A stretch of 64,000 nucleotides of DNA from an uncultured Clostridiaceae bacterium (GCA_947577025.1 CANPTO010000004.1:40859-104858); one strand, 5' to 3'; shown: positions 9,348-20,317, numbered from the stretch's first letter. Program-made: numbers and translations. Notes: generated by a model from the sequence alone, not told the origin.

Positions 9348-10944
9348 TTAATGTTTTGACTTAGGCATATGTCTTTTTCCTGCTAACCTTTTTGCTAATT
9401 GTTTCTTTTCTACTGTTTTTCTTTCCTTTTGCTCTATTTTATTATTTTCTGCCTTTTCTATTTTTGTTTTCTCTCCTCTTTTTATTTGTGTTCTTTTCTC
9501 ACTTTGTTTTATAGAGTCTATTCTATCTTGATATTTCATTGCAAATTTACTTGTTCTTTCGTTCTTTATATGTTTCGTTTTATTATTTTTTTGTTTTGTC
9601 GTTCTTAATTTTTTCTTTGTGTCTTTCAATTTCGAGTTTAGCATTACATATCTTGAGTCATTTTCCATATCTCTGAATTTCATGTCTTCACATATTAGTT
9701 CTATTATTGCTGATGCTATCGCTTCTGGATTATGACGTATAAATTCTCCATCTATATATGATAAATTTCTTTGTATTAATCGTATCTTTTCCTCTTTTGC
9801 TTTTGCTGTGTCTTGCTCTACTAAGTCTTGACCTTCTTTGTTATATCTTCTTACAAATTCTGGTATAATTTCTCCTGTGTCATATATACAATAATCTATT
9901 ATTCCTTTTCCTGCATGCTCTTGCAAAGCTTTTATGTGGTCTGATAATGAGTAATTATCTGTTTGACCGTGCTTCTGTCATTATATTGCTTATGTATATC
10001 TTGAAACCTTTATTTTCTTTTATTGCTTTTGCTACACCTTTTACTAGTAAATTTGGTATTACATTTGTGTATAGGCTTCCTGGCCCTATTATTATTGCAT
10101 CTGCTTTTTGTATTGCTTCTATAACTCCTGGTGCTGGCATACAATTAGATGGATTTATGAATATTCTGTTTATTTTGCTTACTTTACTATATACTACTTC
10201 TGGTATTTTATCTTTGTTTTCTATAATTGTCCCATCTTCTAATTCTGCACATATGTCTATTGCTTCTAATGTTACTGGCAATACTCTTCCTGTTATATTT
10301 AATACATTTTTGCTTTTTTCTATAGATGATGTAAAGTCTCCATATAGTTCTTTCATTGCTGACAAATAAATATCTCCAAATGATAGTTCTTTTAATCTAC
10401 CTTCTGTAAATTTGTAGTTTAGTATGCCTTCCATTACTGCCTCATTACTTGATAATGCTACAAAACTGTTTTTTATATCATCTAGTGGTAACATTTCAAG
10501 CATTTTTCTTGATGATGTTGCTGCTCTTCCATAGTCTGATATTGTTACTATTGCTGTAATATTATTTGTATAATTTTTTAGCCCTTTTAATACAGAATCT
10601 AGTCCTGCTCCGCCTCCTATTACTACTATGTTTGGTCCTTCTTCATATACTTTTTTATTGAATATTAGTGATTTTACATTTCCTTCTTTTGCTTGCTCTC
10701 TTGTGTCTGTTCCTTGTATAAATAGCTCTAATGTTCTTTTTTGCATACATATTATTCCTATAACGACAAATGTAAAACCTATTACGAAGCTTATTATTAT
10801 TTTTGCTACTTGTGCAAAGTCTAGTTGTTTTCCTATTAGTAAATTTACCATTCCATATGATGCTAATGTTATTCCTATTAGTATTAGTAAAATCCATCTT
10901 TTCATTTTTGATTTGTTTCCAAACCATTTAAAAAAACCTTTCAT
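9348..10944 (-). CDS. yvcK: YvcK/CofD-like factor with N-terminal membrane anchor (one CGG +1 site)
   Basis: YvcK proteins bind UDP-sugars and affect cell-wall and carbon balance. Residues about 15-75 contain two hydrophobic helices, unlike soluble Bacillus YvcK. The Rossmann-like core starts with VVIGGGAGLDSVLKGL, and AIIIGPGSLYTNVIPNLLV is the family signature. Codon 326 is CGG (9967-9969); skipping the C gives NIMTEAGQTDNYSLSDH, matching the conserved NIMTxxGETDNY segment. Total 531 aa with a long Lys/Arg-rich tail. GAGGAAGG precedes the ATG. murB lies 17-18 bases upstream, so the two are probably cotranscribed. Confidence 0.88.
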
Positions 10945-10961
10945 TTTTATAATTCCTTCCT

Positions 10962-11867
10962 CTATTCACCTATTATTTCTACTTCTAGCTCTAACTCTTT
11001 TCCGAATTTTTCGTATACTACTTTTTTCATGTATTGTGTTAATTCTAGTACATCTTTTGCTGTTGCATTATCTACATTTACTACAAAGCCTGAATGCTTT
11101 TCTGATACTTGTGCTCCTCCTATTTTAAAGCCTTTTAAGCCTGCTTCTTCTATTATTTTTGAAGCATAAAAGTCTGCCCCTCTTTTAAATGTACTTCCTG
11201 CACTTGGGAGTTCTAATGGTTGCTTTGTTTTCCTTGCAAGCATTAATTCATCCATTTTATTTTTTATTTCTATCTCATTTCCTTTTTCTAGTTTTAATGT
11301 GGCATATAGTATTATTTCGTTTGTGTCTACAAACCTACTATGCCTATATGAATATTGTAACTCTTCTTTTTCAAGTTCTTTTACTATTCCTTCTGGTGTT
11401 ATACATGTTACTTTTTCAACTATATCTGAAAATTCTCCTCCATATGCTCCTGCATTCATTCTTACTGCTCCACCTATACTTCCTGGAATTCCTGCTGCAA
11501 ATTCAAAACCTGTTAATTCTTCTTTTTTTAGTGCTATTCCTAATGTTGCTAGTTTTACTCCTGCTCCTACTTTTACTGTTTCTTCATTTATGTGTATTCC
11601 ATCTAGGTCTATTTGCATTGTTATTCCACGTATTCCACCATCTTTTACTAATATATTGCTTCCATTTCCTACTATAGTAAGTTTTATTTGTTCATTTTTT
11701 ACATAGTTTAATATATATTTTATGTCTTCTACTGTTTTTGCTTTTATATATATGTCTGCTATTCCACCTATTTTAAATGATGTGTGATTTTTCATTGGTT
11801 CATTTATATATACTTTTGAATTTGGTATTTCTTTTGTTAGTTGTTTATAAATATTTTCTTTATTCAA
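10962..11867 (-). CDS. murB: UDP-N-acetylenolpyruvoylglucosamine reductase
   Basis: FAD enzyme that reduces the enolpyruvyl group to form UDP-MurNAc in peptidoglycan synthesis. FAD-binding VGNGSNILVKDGG and GIPGSIGGAVRMNAGAYG are present, followed by YSYRHSRF and SAGSTFKR, which holds the catalytic serine. The TTG at 11867 is chosen because AGAGG lies 8 bases upstream; the GTG at 11876 overlaps that site. 301 aa from the TTG. It has TTCGGA in the Phe-Gly phase, so CGG out of frame is harmless. Confidence 0.93.
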   Translation of the reverse strand: MNKENIYKQLTKEIPNSKVYINEPMKNHTSFKIGGIADIYIKAKTVEDIKYILNYVKNEQIKLTIVGNGSNILVKDGGIRGITMQIDLDGIHINEETVKVGAGVKLATLGIALKKEELTGFEFAAGIPGSIGGAVRMNAGAYGGEFSDIVEKVTCITPEGIVKELEKEELQYSYRHSRFVDTNEIILYATLKLEKGNEIEIKNKMDELMLARKTKQPLELPSAGSTFKRGADFYASKIIEEAGLKGFKIGGAQVSEKHSGFVVNVDNATAKDVLELTQYMKKVVYEKFGKELELEVEIIGE

Positions 11868-12056
11868 CTTTAACACCTCTTATTCTATTATATTGCTTTT
11901 CCTTTGTATTTTATCATTTTATACGCAATTTTACAATCATTTTTTTTTAATTTTCCTTTTTGATTAAATTTTACTTTTATACTTGCAAATTTTGTATAAT
12001 AATGTATAATAAGAGTAGCAACTTAAGTATAATTTTTATTTTATTTGAATTACAAA

Positions 12057-12090
12057 AAAATAAGCTAAGGCTTTTCCTTTAGCTTATTTT
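12057..12090 (-). terminator. Intrinsic terminator of the 907-aa surface-protein gene
   Basis: Stem AAATAAGCTAAAGG / CCTTAGCTTATTT with a T run on the minus strand. It lies 8 bases after the TAA at 12098, the stop used only if translation shifts +1 at CGG 12300-12302. The stop used without a shift is about 190 bases further upstream. Confidence 0.85.
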
Positions 12091-12097
12091 CTTTTTA

Positions 12098-14822
12098 TTA
12101 TTTTACTGTCCAACTACTTTTTTCTTCGTTAAACTCTAATATTGTTGTACTTGGTAATGATACTACTGGACGAACACTGTAGTTTTCATTACTTATTTCT
12201 TCGTTGTAGTTAGTTTTCATTGCATCTACTGCTAGCATATAATATGCTCCTTTTGCTGATGGTGAGGCTACCCAGTACCCTTTACATTTATTATATTCTC
12301 CGTTTATGTGGATAGTATAATGTATTATTATATCCTTGCATTTTTCCTATTTGGTCATAATTTATAATTGTATTTTCTTGTGTTTCTTCTCCTACATTTA
12401 TATAATATCCATCATTACTTCCATTTGAACTATATGATAGTTTTTCATCTGGGTATACTGCATTCCAGCTTTTCATCCACATTTCTATTGTTGGACTTCC
12501 TATTGCATATGAGTTTGGTTTTGTTGCAAATTCACTCCATACTGTTGTGTCTAATAATTTTGATACACATTTTATGCTCTTTGAGGTTTTAGAGTTGTTC
12601 CATTTCATTAAAAATCTGTTTCTTGTTTCATCTGGTATTTCTGTATATTCTGGAATATTTTCAAAATATGCTTGATATGTATTTAAATTTGTCATTCCTG
12701 CATTTTCTGGTATTTTTGAGTTTTCTAAGTAGTCACTTGCTATTATAAATATTTCTTTTGTTATTGGATCATTATAGAATATTTTCCATTTTGATACACC
12801 TTTTGCTTCATAGATTACTTCTTGACCATAGTTCGCTCCTGTTAATTTAGTAGTTTCTACTTTTATTTCTACGTTTTCTGTTATTATATTTATATTTAAT
12901 GTTCCATTTTCATAGGTGTAATCATTTCCTAACTCTAAGTATCTTTCTCCCATTTTTACTATTATATTTGTTATGTTATATCCTTCATTTGGTGATATTG
13001 TTGCTGTATATGGTGAAAATGTTTTTACTGTTTCTTCTCCTGTTATTGTTGCATTTTCAGCTGTTAATGATATTGTTTGATTGTCAGTAACTGGCTCATA
13101 TGTTCCTTCTATAATTTTTCCTATTGATATTGTTCCATTTCCTCCTGCTCCTCCAGCATTTCCTCCTTCTCCATATAATGCTTTTCCACCTATTGCACTT
13201 AAGGTTCCTTTGCTTCGTACATTTCTATAAAAGATATTTAAACTTCCTCCTCCAGAGGCTCCTCCTGTGTCTATTCTGGCATTTCCATAAGACCTATTAG
13301 CGGTTGATGAAGATACTCCCTCTGTCGAAATTGTTCCTGTATTGTTAAATGTATTAGCATCTATTATTAGTAGTCCACCTGTTCCATTTCTTTCCACATA
13401 ATTTACTGGTGATACTCTATAATTTGAATATCCTCCACTTGGGTTTCCTACTCCTCCCATTGAAATTTGACCATAGCCTGAGCTATTTGATGATCCGACT
13501 ACTCCATTACTTCCAGCTCCTCCAACGCTTGAACCTGCTCCTGAAGTAACACTCCATCCTTGATATCCATCTTCATTTGCTGCCCCTGAACCAGCACCTC
13601 CAGAGTATGATGTTCCTGTACCTCCATTTCCTACAGTAATACTTCTATACCATGCTCTTCCAGCACCACTTCCGCCACCACCAGTTGCTCTATTTGTACC
13701 ATCGTTTCCTTTATTTCCATTTGATTGTCTAGCTCCATCACCCCAATCACGATATATACTAAATCCTGCTCCTCCAGTTGCACCTACTGTTGGTACATAT
13801 TCATAACTTGAATCACTTGCATTTTTCCATAGGTATACATCTTCTCCTGCTGCTTTTGCTCCTCTTGCTGTCATTGTTATTGTTCCATTATTGGTTAACT
13901 CACCTGTTGTACATACTAACATTCCTTTTGGTCCACCATATTTTGTTCCATATGATGTTAATGTTACTCCTGGATTTATGGTTAAGTTACCATCTACTTT
14001 TAATATTACCATATGTTTTGCATTTGTGTTTGCTGTTCCTACATCTATGCTATCTCCATATGTTGCGTTTTCTTCTAAAACCATATCCCCTTTATTAACA
14101 TATGCATGTGCATAGTATTCTTTATTATTACTTACTATTCTGTAATATCCATTTTTATCCACACAATCCTGTGTTGCTGTTAATATACTATCTCCTAATA
14201 TTAATGTATAGTATATTTCTGTGTTGAATACTGTGTTTCCTTCTTTCCATAAACTTTTTGCAGTTAACCTATATTTATCTGCAATTGACATAGTTATAGG
14301 TCCATTATATATTTCCCAGTTTTCTCCGTTATCTAGGCTATAGTAGTGTATTAAGTTTTCATTATTTGCATAGTGTATTTCTACTGTTTTTGTGTTTCCA
14401 TCTCCATAAGTATCTTGATTTGTTATTTGTATACTTGGTTTATATGATGCGACCAATGTATGTAATTCTTCTTCTTCCTCTCCTAGTAGTTTTAGCCTAA
14501 ATTGATATTCTTGCCCCTCTTTTAAAATTCTATCTAGTGCAAGTTTCTTTTTTCCATTTCCTTCTATTGTTATATCTTGTCCTATTACTTTTTCTATTCC
14601 TTTTTGGTTTTCTATTGTTAGTAATATCTCTAATTCATCATTTTTTGCATTTTTTATTTCATAGTATGCATTTGTTTTAATTGGTTGCTCTTCTAGGTGT
14701 TTTTCATTTTGCCCTACCCTTTTTATAATATTACTTCCTGAAATTATTGAGAGCCCTGCTAATAGTAATATTATTAGTATTATGCCTATTATTTTAATTA
14801 TTTCTTTTTTACCTTTTTTCAT
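12098..14822 (-). CDS. Large membrane-anchored glycine-rich surface protein (one CGG +1 site)
   Basis: Residues about 7-27 form a signal anchor. The middle has Ig-like and beta-helical-looking repeats and a very glycine-rich region (about 350-560). The C-terminus resembles lectin-like modules of clostridial surface proteins. Codon 841 is CGG (12300-12302). Read without a shift, the protein ends three codons later (RRI). Skipping the C continues through YWVASPSAKGAYYMLAVDAM and SVRPVVSL to a TAA at 12098, giving 907 aa. SVRPVVSL is a common terminal motif in this protein class, and the terminator follows that stop. GAAGAAGG precedes the ATG. Ligand unknown. Confidence 0.75.
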
Positions 14823-14955
14823 TAGCTTAACCTTCTTCTCTTTCTCTAATTTCTCCTTTATTAGTATACTTTAACTATTTAATTTTTTCAATACTTTTTT
14901 TTTTCATTTTTCTCATTTCTTAATTTACTATACATAAAGAATTTTCTTTTGAAAA

Positions 14956-15056
14956 GGAAAGATTTGGGACGCGTCCAAAACTTTCCCTTTTCATTTAAAG
15001 TAAAAAAATAATGCAAAAAATAAAAGGAAAGTTTGGGACGCGTCCCAAATCTTTCC
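14956..15056. repeat. Inverted repeat, GGGACGCGTCC family (copy 3)
   Basis: Each arm is itself near-palindromic: GGAAAGATTTGGGACGCGTCC runs into AAAACTTTCC, and the mirror reads GGAAAGTTTGGGACGCGTCCC then AAATCTTTCC. It lies between the surface-protein gene start and a small membrane-protein gene. Confidence 0.85.
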
Positions 15057-15072
15057 AAATCTTTTCTTTTTT

Positions 15073-15261
15073 CTAATTGTTTTTATCTTTTAAATAGTAG
15101 TATTTTGTTACTTTTGTTCCATCTTTTTCTTGTATTTCTTTGCTTTTCCACTTTGCTTTCCAGGGGTAAAAACTATTTACTACCCCTAGCATTATGAGTA
15201 ATCCTATAACCAATTTTAGCCAAATTAGATCTACTCCTAACAATGTTGCAATTTCTAGCAT
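15073..15261 (-). CDS. Small single-span membrane protein (62 aa), unknown
   Basis: One hydrophobic segment (about residues 12-33), then a basic tail with alternating Lys and Tyr. AGGTG lies 7 bases before the ATG. No family recognised. It sits just downstream of the U32 peptidase on the same strand, separated by about 55 bases. Confidence 0.6.
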   Translation of the reverse strand: MLEIATLLGVDLIWLKLVIGLLIMLGVVNSFYPWKAKWKSKEIQEKDGTKVTKYYYLKDKNN

Positions 15262-15317
15262 ATTTTTTCACCTGAGAAAAATTGTTACTTATATTGTATA
15301 TCTTTTTTTAGTTTATG

Positions 15318-16551
15318 TCAATCTTTTTTTCTTCTTAATACCCAGTTTTTTTGAGCCTTTATTGGTAATATCATTTTTACTTTTTGCTCTGCTTTTCCTG
15401 GGTTTATTGTTTGTATTTCTTCGTTTGTTTCTACATCCCATAATTTTTGTATTCTGAATTTATGGCTTTGTATTTGACCTGGTACTATAATTTCTAGTTC
15501 GTCTCCTACTGTTAGTTTGTTTTTTATTTCTATTATTGTTTTTTCTTCTTCAAAATCAACTACTTCTCCTCCAAATTCATATTCCAAATTGTATTGTTTT
15601 CCTTCATATTCTTGTATATCTTTGTTGTTTCTATCATTGAAGTAAAATGTTGTTAGCCCTCTTGTTTTAGTTTTTTCTAGTTCTTTTAAGTATTTTGTAT
15701 AATCATATTCGTTTGGATTTTTAAAGTAATCATCTATTGCATTTCTATATGCATTTACTACTGAGGCTAAGTAGTATTTTGTTTTTAGTCTTCCTTCTAT
15801 TTTTAAGCTATCTACTCCCATTTCACATATTTCTGGTATTTCTTTTATTAAACACATATCTTTTGAAGAAAATATATATGTCCCTTTATCATCATATTCT
15901 ACTGGCATTAAATTTCCTGGTTTGTTTGCCTCTTCTACATATACATTATATGCCCATCTACAACTTTGTGCACAGTCTCCTAGGTTTGCACTTCTTCCTG
16001 CTAAAAAGTCGCTTAGGAAACACCTTCCTGAATATCCAAAACAAATAGCACCATGTATAAACATTTCTACTTCTAAATCTTCTGCTTTATTTTTTATTAA
16101 TTCTTTTATCTGTTCTTTATTCATTTCTCTTCCGAAGTATTACTCTTTTTGCTCCATTTTTATGCCAAAAGTTTGCTGAATGGTAGCTTACTGTATTTGC
16201 CTGTGTACTTATATGTATCTCTACATCTGGGGCATATTCTTTTATTATTTCTACTACTCCTCCATCTGCTACTATTATTCCATCTACTTTTAATTCATTT
16301 AACATTTTAGCTTGTTTTTTTATTTCTTCATATGTATCATCCCAAGCATATATATTTATTGCTGTATATACTTTTTTTCCAATACTATGTGCATATTTTA
16401 TTGTATTTGCTAAATCGCTATCTTGCATCTCTGCTCTAGTTCTTAATGAAAGTGATGATGTTCCTGCATATACTGCATCTGCTCCATACATAAATGCTAC
16501 TTTTGCTTTTTCAAAAGAACCTGCTGGTGCTAATAATTCTGGTTTCTTCAT
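15318..16551 (-). CDS. Peptidase U32 family protein, possibly tRNA-modifying (one CGG +1 site)
   Basis: Starts with KPELLAPAGSFEKAKVAF and AVYAG. The later segment GRCFLSDFLAGRSANLGDCAQSCRW holds the cluster of conserved cysteines of U32 proteins. Bacterial relatives (TrhP/RlhA groups) are needed for prephenate-dependent RNA hydroxylation; which subgroup this is cannot be decided here. In-frame CGG 16132-16134 interrupts it; skipping the C gives RVILGREMNKEQI and 410 aa. GGAGG precedes the ATG. Confidence 0.85.
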
Positions 16552-16588
16552 ATCTTATTTCCTCCATTTGTTTATTATTTTCATATTT

Positions 16589-17260
16589 TTATCTTTTATT
16601 TTTCTTTAAATATCTTTCAACTTCTTCTGCTACATCTTCTGATGTTTTTCCTGAGTGTATGTTTAGTTTTACTGAGTATAATAATTCTTTTTCTTTATAA
16701 TAATATATTAAATCTGACGATGTTTTTTTGTATACTTCTAGTCTTTCTTTTACTGTTTCTAGTTTATCATCTTCTCTTTGTTCTAATTTTTCTCCACATT
16801 TATCACATATACCTTCTTGTTTTGGCTTTTTAAATTCTAAGTTATATACTTCACGGCAATGTCTGTTTGTACATACTATTCTGTTTGTTATTCTTTCTAT
16901 TATATCTTCATCTGTTAATGCAAGTTCTAGTGCCATATCTACTTTTTGATTTTTCGTGCTTAAAAATCTATCTAATTCTATTGCTTGTGATTTTGTTCTA
17001 GGGAAGCCATCCAATATTACACCATTTTCACAGTCTTTTTCTGATAGTCTTTTTTCTACTAACTTTATTGCAAGTTCATCTGGTACTAAGTTTCCTTTTG
17101 ATATATAACTTTCTATTTCTTCGCCTATTTTACCTGCATTTTTTACATAGCTTCTAAATAAGTCTCCGCTTGAAATATGTACTATTCCTAATTCCTCTGA
17201 TAACATTTTACCAACAGTTCCTTTTCCTGAACCTGGTTTTCCTAACATTATAATATACAT
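16589..17260 (-). CDS. adk: Adenylate kinase with zinc-type lid
   Basis: Interconverts ATP + AMP and 2 ADP. The P-loop GKPGSGKGT is at residues 7-15, with GDLFR for AMP binding and DGFPRTKSQ following. The lid carries two cysteine pairs, but the first is spaced CX4C (CTNRHC) instead of the usual CX2C; the second is CDKCG. 223 aa. GGAGTG precedes the ATG. It is separated from secY by two plus-strand genes, so it is not in the usual spc operon position. Confidence 0.95.
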   Translation of the reverse strand: MYIIMLGKPGSGKGTVGKMLSEELGIVHISSGDLFRSYVKNAGKIGEEIESYISKGNLVPDELAIKLVEKRLSEKDCENGVILDGFPRTKSQAIELDRFLSTKNQKVDMALELALTDEDIIERITNRIVCTNRHCREVYNLEFKKPKQEGICDKCGEKLEQREDDKLETVKERLEVYKKTSSDLIYYYKEKELLYSVKLNIHSGKTSEDVAEEVERYLKKNKR

Positions 17261-17509
17261 TTATATCACTCCAATCCTTTTACCTTCCTCATTTATTATA
17301 ACATTATAAATTTTCTTTTTCAATAATTTGATTTTATTAGATTTAAAATTTATTGATTTTCATTATTTGAATAAAAGTCACTATAGATGTGTTGATATAA
17401 TGATAGTTTTATTATTTATGTTAAGTTTCACTTTAAATTTGTAGGTAACAATCATGTTTTTACATGTCTATTGTTTTCATAAAAACTGAAGGATTAAATC
17501 CTATATGTA
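17261..17509. other. AT-rich spacer, no gene seen
   Basis: Low-complexity A/T-rich DNA between the start of adk and the promoter of the acidic repeat protein. I see no ORF, repeat family or RNA in it. Confidence 0.5.
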
Positions 17510-17538
17510 TTGCAATTATCGACATAATGTAATATAAT
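17510..17538 (+). promoter_or_regulatory. Sigma-A-like promoter
   Basis: TTGCAA, 17-base spacer, TATAAT. It lies about 60 bases before the ATG of the acidic repeat protein. Confidence 0.65.
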
Positions 17539-17600
17539 TATATATAATTTATGTAACTATTAATTCTGTTGTGTTATTTCGCAAAAGGAGGATATTTAGT

Positions 17601-18470
17601 ATGACTAAAAGATTTAATAATTATGAAGAACTTGCCAACGCCCATAATGACCTACTTGACACTTGTGAAGCGCTTATGAACATCATTCAAAACCTAGTCC
17701 CAACATGTCAAAAATTAATATCTATTTACGAAAAAATAAATCTTATAGATGAAGCTGACTATGATGGTGATGAAATTAATTATGATGATGTTGAAGTTGA
17801 CTATTATGGTAACGCAACTGTTTCTAGTGATGATGAAGCTGATTTGATGATTGCACTGAACGAAATTTTAAAGTCAGAGTATCAGAACTATATTAACGAT
17901 AAAGACCAATATTGTAAATATCTTTTTGATAATATAATGGACGAAAATCATTATAAAAGATTAGTAGATATAGCAGATAGTCGTCAAATGCCTTTACTTG
18001 AGCTTATTAATATTGACTTTGTTATAGACAAAAACGGTGACTCTCTTATAGATCATTTTACTAGTTTAAAATCTGACCATGATAGTTACAAAATTACTTA
18101 TAATAACAATGAAGTTGGCTATGATAGCAATGCAACTGATTATGGTGATGATGAAGCTGATTTTATGATGATGGTGAACAAAATTCCAAAATCGGCGTAT
18201 GAGAACTATATTAACGACAGAAAAAACTATCTTGAATATATTTTAGATATAATGGATAACGATACTTTTGAAAGATTAAAAAATATAGCATCTAGTCATG
18301 AAATGGATTTATATCAGTTTATTAACATTAACTCTGTTCTAAACAAAGACGTTAACTCTCTGATGGATTATTTTATTAGTTCAAAATCTGACTATGACAA
18401 AGCTAATTGTGATAGTAATGAAGTTGACTATGATGGCGATGAAGCTAATTATGATAGCAGAAATGAATAA
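17601..18470 (+). CDS. Acidic protein with internal duplication (289 aa), unknown
   Basis: The start is the ATG preceded by AAAAGGAGG; a GTG 30 bases earlier lies upstream of that site. Residues about 55-160 and 170-270 are two copies of one unit: an Asp/Tyr-rich linker (DYGDDEAD type), then a helical block with YENYINDRKNYLEYI/YQNYINDKDQYCKYL and ending in LIDHF/LMDYF plus SKSDxD. A third linker forms the C-terminus. Highly acidic, no signal peptide and no known family. It could be a self-assembling or ion-binding cytosolic protein, but that is a guess. Confidence 0.7.
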   Translation: MTKRFNNYEELANAHNDLLDTCEALMNIIQNLVPTCQKLISIYEKINLIDEADYDGDEINYDDVEVDYYGNATVSSDDEADLMIALNEILKSEYQNYINDKDQYCKYLFDNIMDENHYKRLVDIADSRQMPLLELINIDFVIDKNGDSLIDHFTSLKSDHDSYKITYNNNEVGYDSNATDYGDDEADFMMMVNKIPKSAYENYINDRKNYLEYILDIMDNDTFERLKNIASSHEMDLYQFININSVLNKDVNSLMDYFISSKSDYDKANCDSNEVDYDGDEANYDSRNE

Positions 18471-18580
18471 AGTAATTGACTAGCTATATACAATATGGTA
18501 TACTATTTTTTGTAATCAATAGTAACTAAGAAAAATAACTAAATTTATTTTTCTACCAACATTTATAAGGAGGGGTATCT

Positions 18581-18760
18581 ATGGCAAAACAAAGAGACAT
18601 CCAATCAGAAGCAATATTTAAACAATATGAGGATGAGGCCAGAAAGAATACTATTCTAGATCCTGTAAAAGGCGATAAATACCTTAAGCAAAAGAAAAAA
18701 AATGCCAAACTTGCAAAATTAGCAGAACAATATGAGGATAGAGTTCGTGTAATGTATTAA
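18581..18760 (+). CDS. Small basic coiled protein (59 aa), unknown
   Basis: ATG with AAGGAGGGG 7 bases upstream; a hairpin terminator follows the stop. The product is Lys/Glu/Gln-rich and probably all-helical (MAKQRDIQSEAIFKQYED...). No family recognised. Confidence 0.65.
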   Translation: MAKQRDIQSEAIFKQYEDEARKNTILDPVKGDKYLKQKKKNAKLAKLAEQYEDRVRVMY

Positions 18761-18770
18761 TTTAATAACG

Positions 18771-18812
18771 AAAAAGAATATGACCATATATTTATGGCAT
18801 ATTCTTTTTATT
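18771..18812 (+). terminator. Intrinsic terminator
   Basis: AAAAGAATATG / CATATTCTTTT stem followed by T-rich sequence, just after the 59-aa gene. Confidence 0.85.
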
Positions 18813-18957
18813 CTTTTTTATGCTATAGTTCATTATGATTCCTCTTCTTCTCTAAATAAAATTTATTTTTCCAATATTGATTTTTTCATATACTATAATA
18901 AAAACATAAAATCGTACAGTGTAAAATATATTTTGAGAAGTTAGTTTTCTCTAAACA

Positions 18958-18990
18958 ATAAAAAATGGATACAAACGTATCCATTTTTTA
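18958..18990 (-). terminator. Intrinsic terminator of the S10-spc-secY operon
   Basis: AATGGATAC / GTATCCATT stem with T run on the minus strand, about 10 bases after the secY stop. It marks the operon end after secY. Confidence 0.9.
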
Positions 18991-19000
18991 TTATTATATT

Positions 19001-20317
19001 CTATTCTAAGAATCCTTTGTAATGTCTCATTACTAATTGTGATTCTAATTGTTGTACTGTTTCTAGAGCTACACCAACTACGATTAATATTGATGTTCCT
19101 CCAAATGCTAGGTTTAGTGTTGTAAACCTTAATAGCATTGGTATTATCGCTATTACTGATAAGAATATTCCACCAAATAATGTTAATTTTGATATTATTG
19201 ATGATAAATATTCTGTTGTTGGTTTTCCTGCTCTTATTCCTGGTATAAAGCCACCATTTCTCTTTATGTTATTTGATACTTCTGCTGGATTGAATGTAGC
19301 ATAAGTATAGAAGTATGTGAACCCTACTATTAATAGTAAGTATACTATTGCGTTTGCTATACTATATCCAACTGGAACTCCTGATGAAGATGTTGCAATT
19401 GAGAATTTGTATACTCCTGCCCAGAAACCTGTTTTTGTAGCTATGTCACTTACAATCATTTGAAGAATCATTGCTGGGAATGTCATAAAACTACTTGCAA
19501 AGATTACTGGCATTACACCTGCCATTACAAGTTTTAATGGTATATGTGTATTTTGCGCTCCTACCATTTTTCTTCCTACTACTTTTTTTGAATATTGTAC
19601 TGGTACTTTACGTTCAGCTTGTTGTACAAATACTACTCCTGCTACTAATAAGATTGCTCCTATTACTATCCCTACCCCAGTTAGTAATCCTGTTGTAGAA
19701 AAGCCAGCTGTTGTAAATATTAAACTCCATATTGTTTTTACTGCACTTGGAAGTCCTGCTATAATACCAACAAAGATTATTACTGATATTCCATTACCAA
19801 TTCCTTTGTTTGTTATTTGGTCTCCAAGCCACATTAATATAGCTGTTCCTGCCATTAAAGAAATAACTACTGTTAAACCTGTTATAAATTCTGAATTTAT
19901 GAATATTCCTGAATTTTTATATGATAAGTATATTCCTAAACCTTCTACTAATGCAAGTACTACTGTAAGTATTTTTGTATAACGGTTTATTTTGCTTCTT
20001 CCTTCTTCTCCACCTTCTTTTGTTAACCTTTCTAGTGCTGGTATTACCATCGCTAGTAATTGGATAACAATTGAAGCTGTGATATATGGGCTTATTGACA
20101 TTGCAAATATAGATAACCTTGAGAATGCTCCTCCTGAGATTAAATCTATTAATGATCCTATTCCTTGCCCACTAAAAGCTTCTGCTAACTGGAATGTATC
20201 TACCCCAGGTACAGTTATGTAACATCCTAATCTAAACACTATTATTAGTATTAATGTATACATTAATTTTTTTCTAACATCTGGTGTTTTTAAAGCATTT
20301 TTTAATGTTTTAAACAA
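19001..20317 (-). CDS. secY: Preprotein translocase subunit SecY
   Basis: Channel subunit of the Sec translocon; 438 aa with ten membrane spans. Shows LTKEGGEEGRSKINRYTK, KRNGGFIPGIRAGKPT and FGGTSILIVVGVALET, all SecY hallmarks. It begins one base after the rplO stop and is the last gene of the operon. Confidence 0.97.
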   Translation of the reverse strand: MFKTLKNALKTPDVRKKLMYTLILIIVFRLGCYITVPGVDTFQLAEAFSGQGIGSLIDLISGGAFSRLSIFAMSISPYITASIVIQLLAMVIPALERLTKEGGEEGRSKINRYTKILTVVLALVEGLGIYLSYKNSGIFINSEFITGLTVVISLMAGTAILMWLGDQITNKGIGNGISVIIFVGIIAGLPSAVKTIWSLIFTTAGFSTTGLLTGVGIVIGAILLVAGVVFVQQAERKVPVQYSKKVVGRKMVGAQNTHIPLKLVMAGVMPVIFASSFMTFPAMILQMIVSDIATKTGFWAGVYKFSIATSSSGVPVGYSIANAIVYLLLIVGFTYFYTYATFNPAEVSNNIKRNGGFIPGIRAGKPTTEYLSSIISKLTLFGGIFLSVIAIIPMLLRFTTLNLAFGGTSILIVVGVALETVQQLESQLVMRHYKGFLE

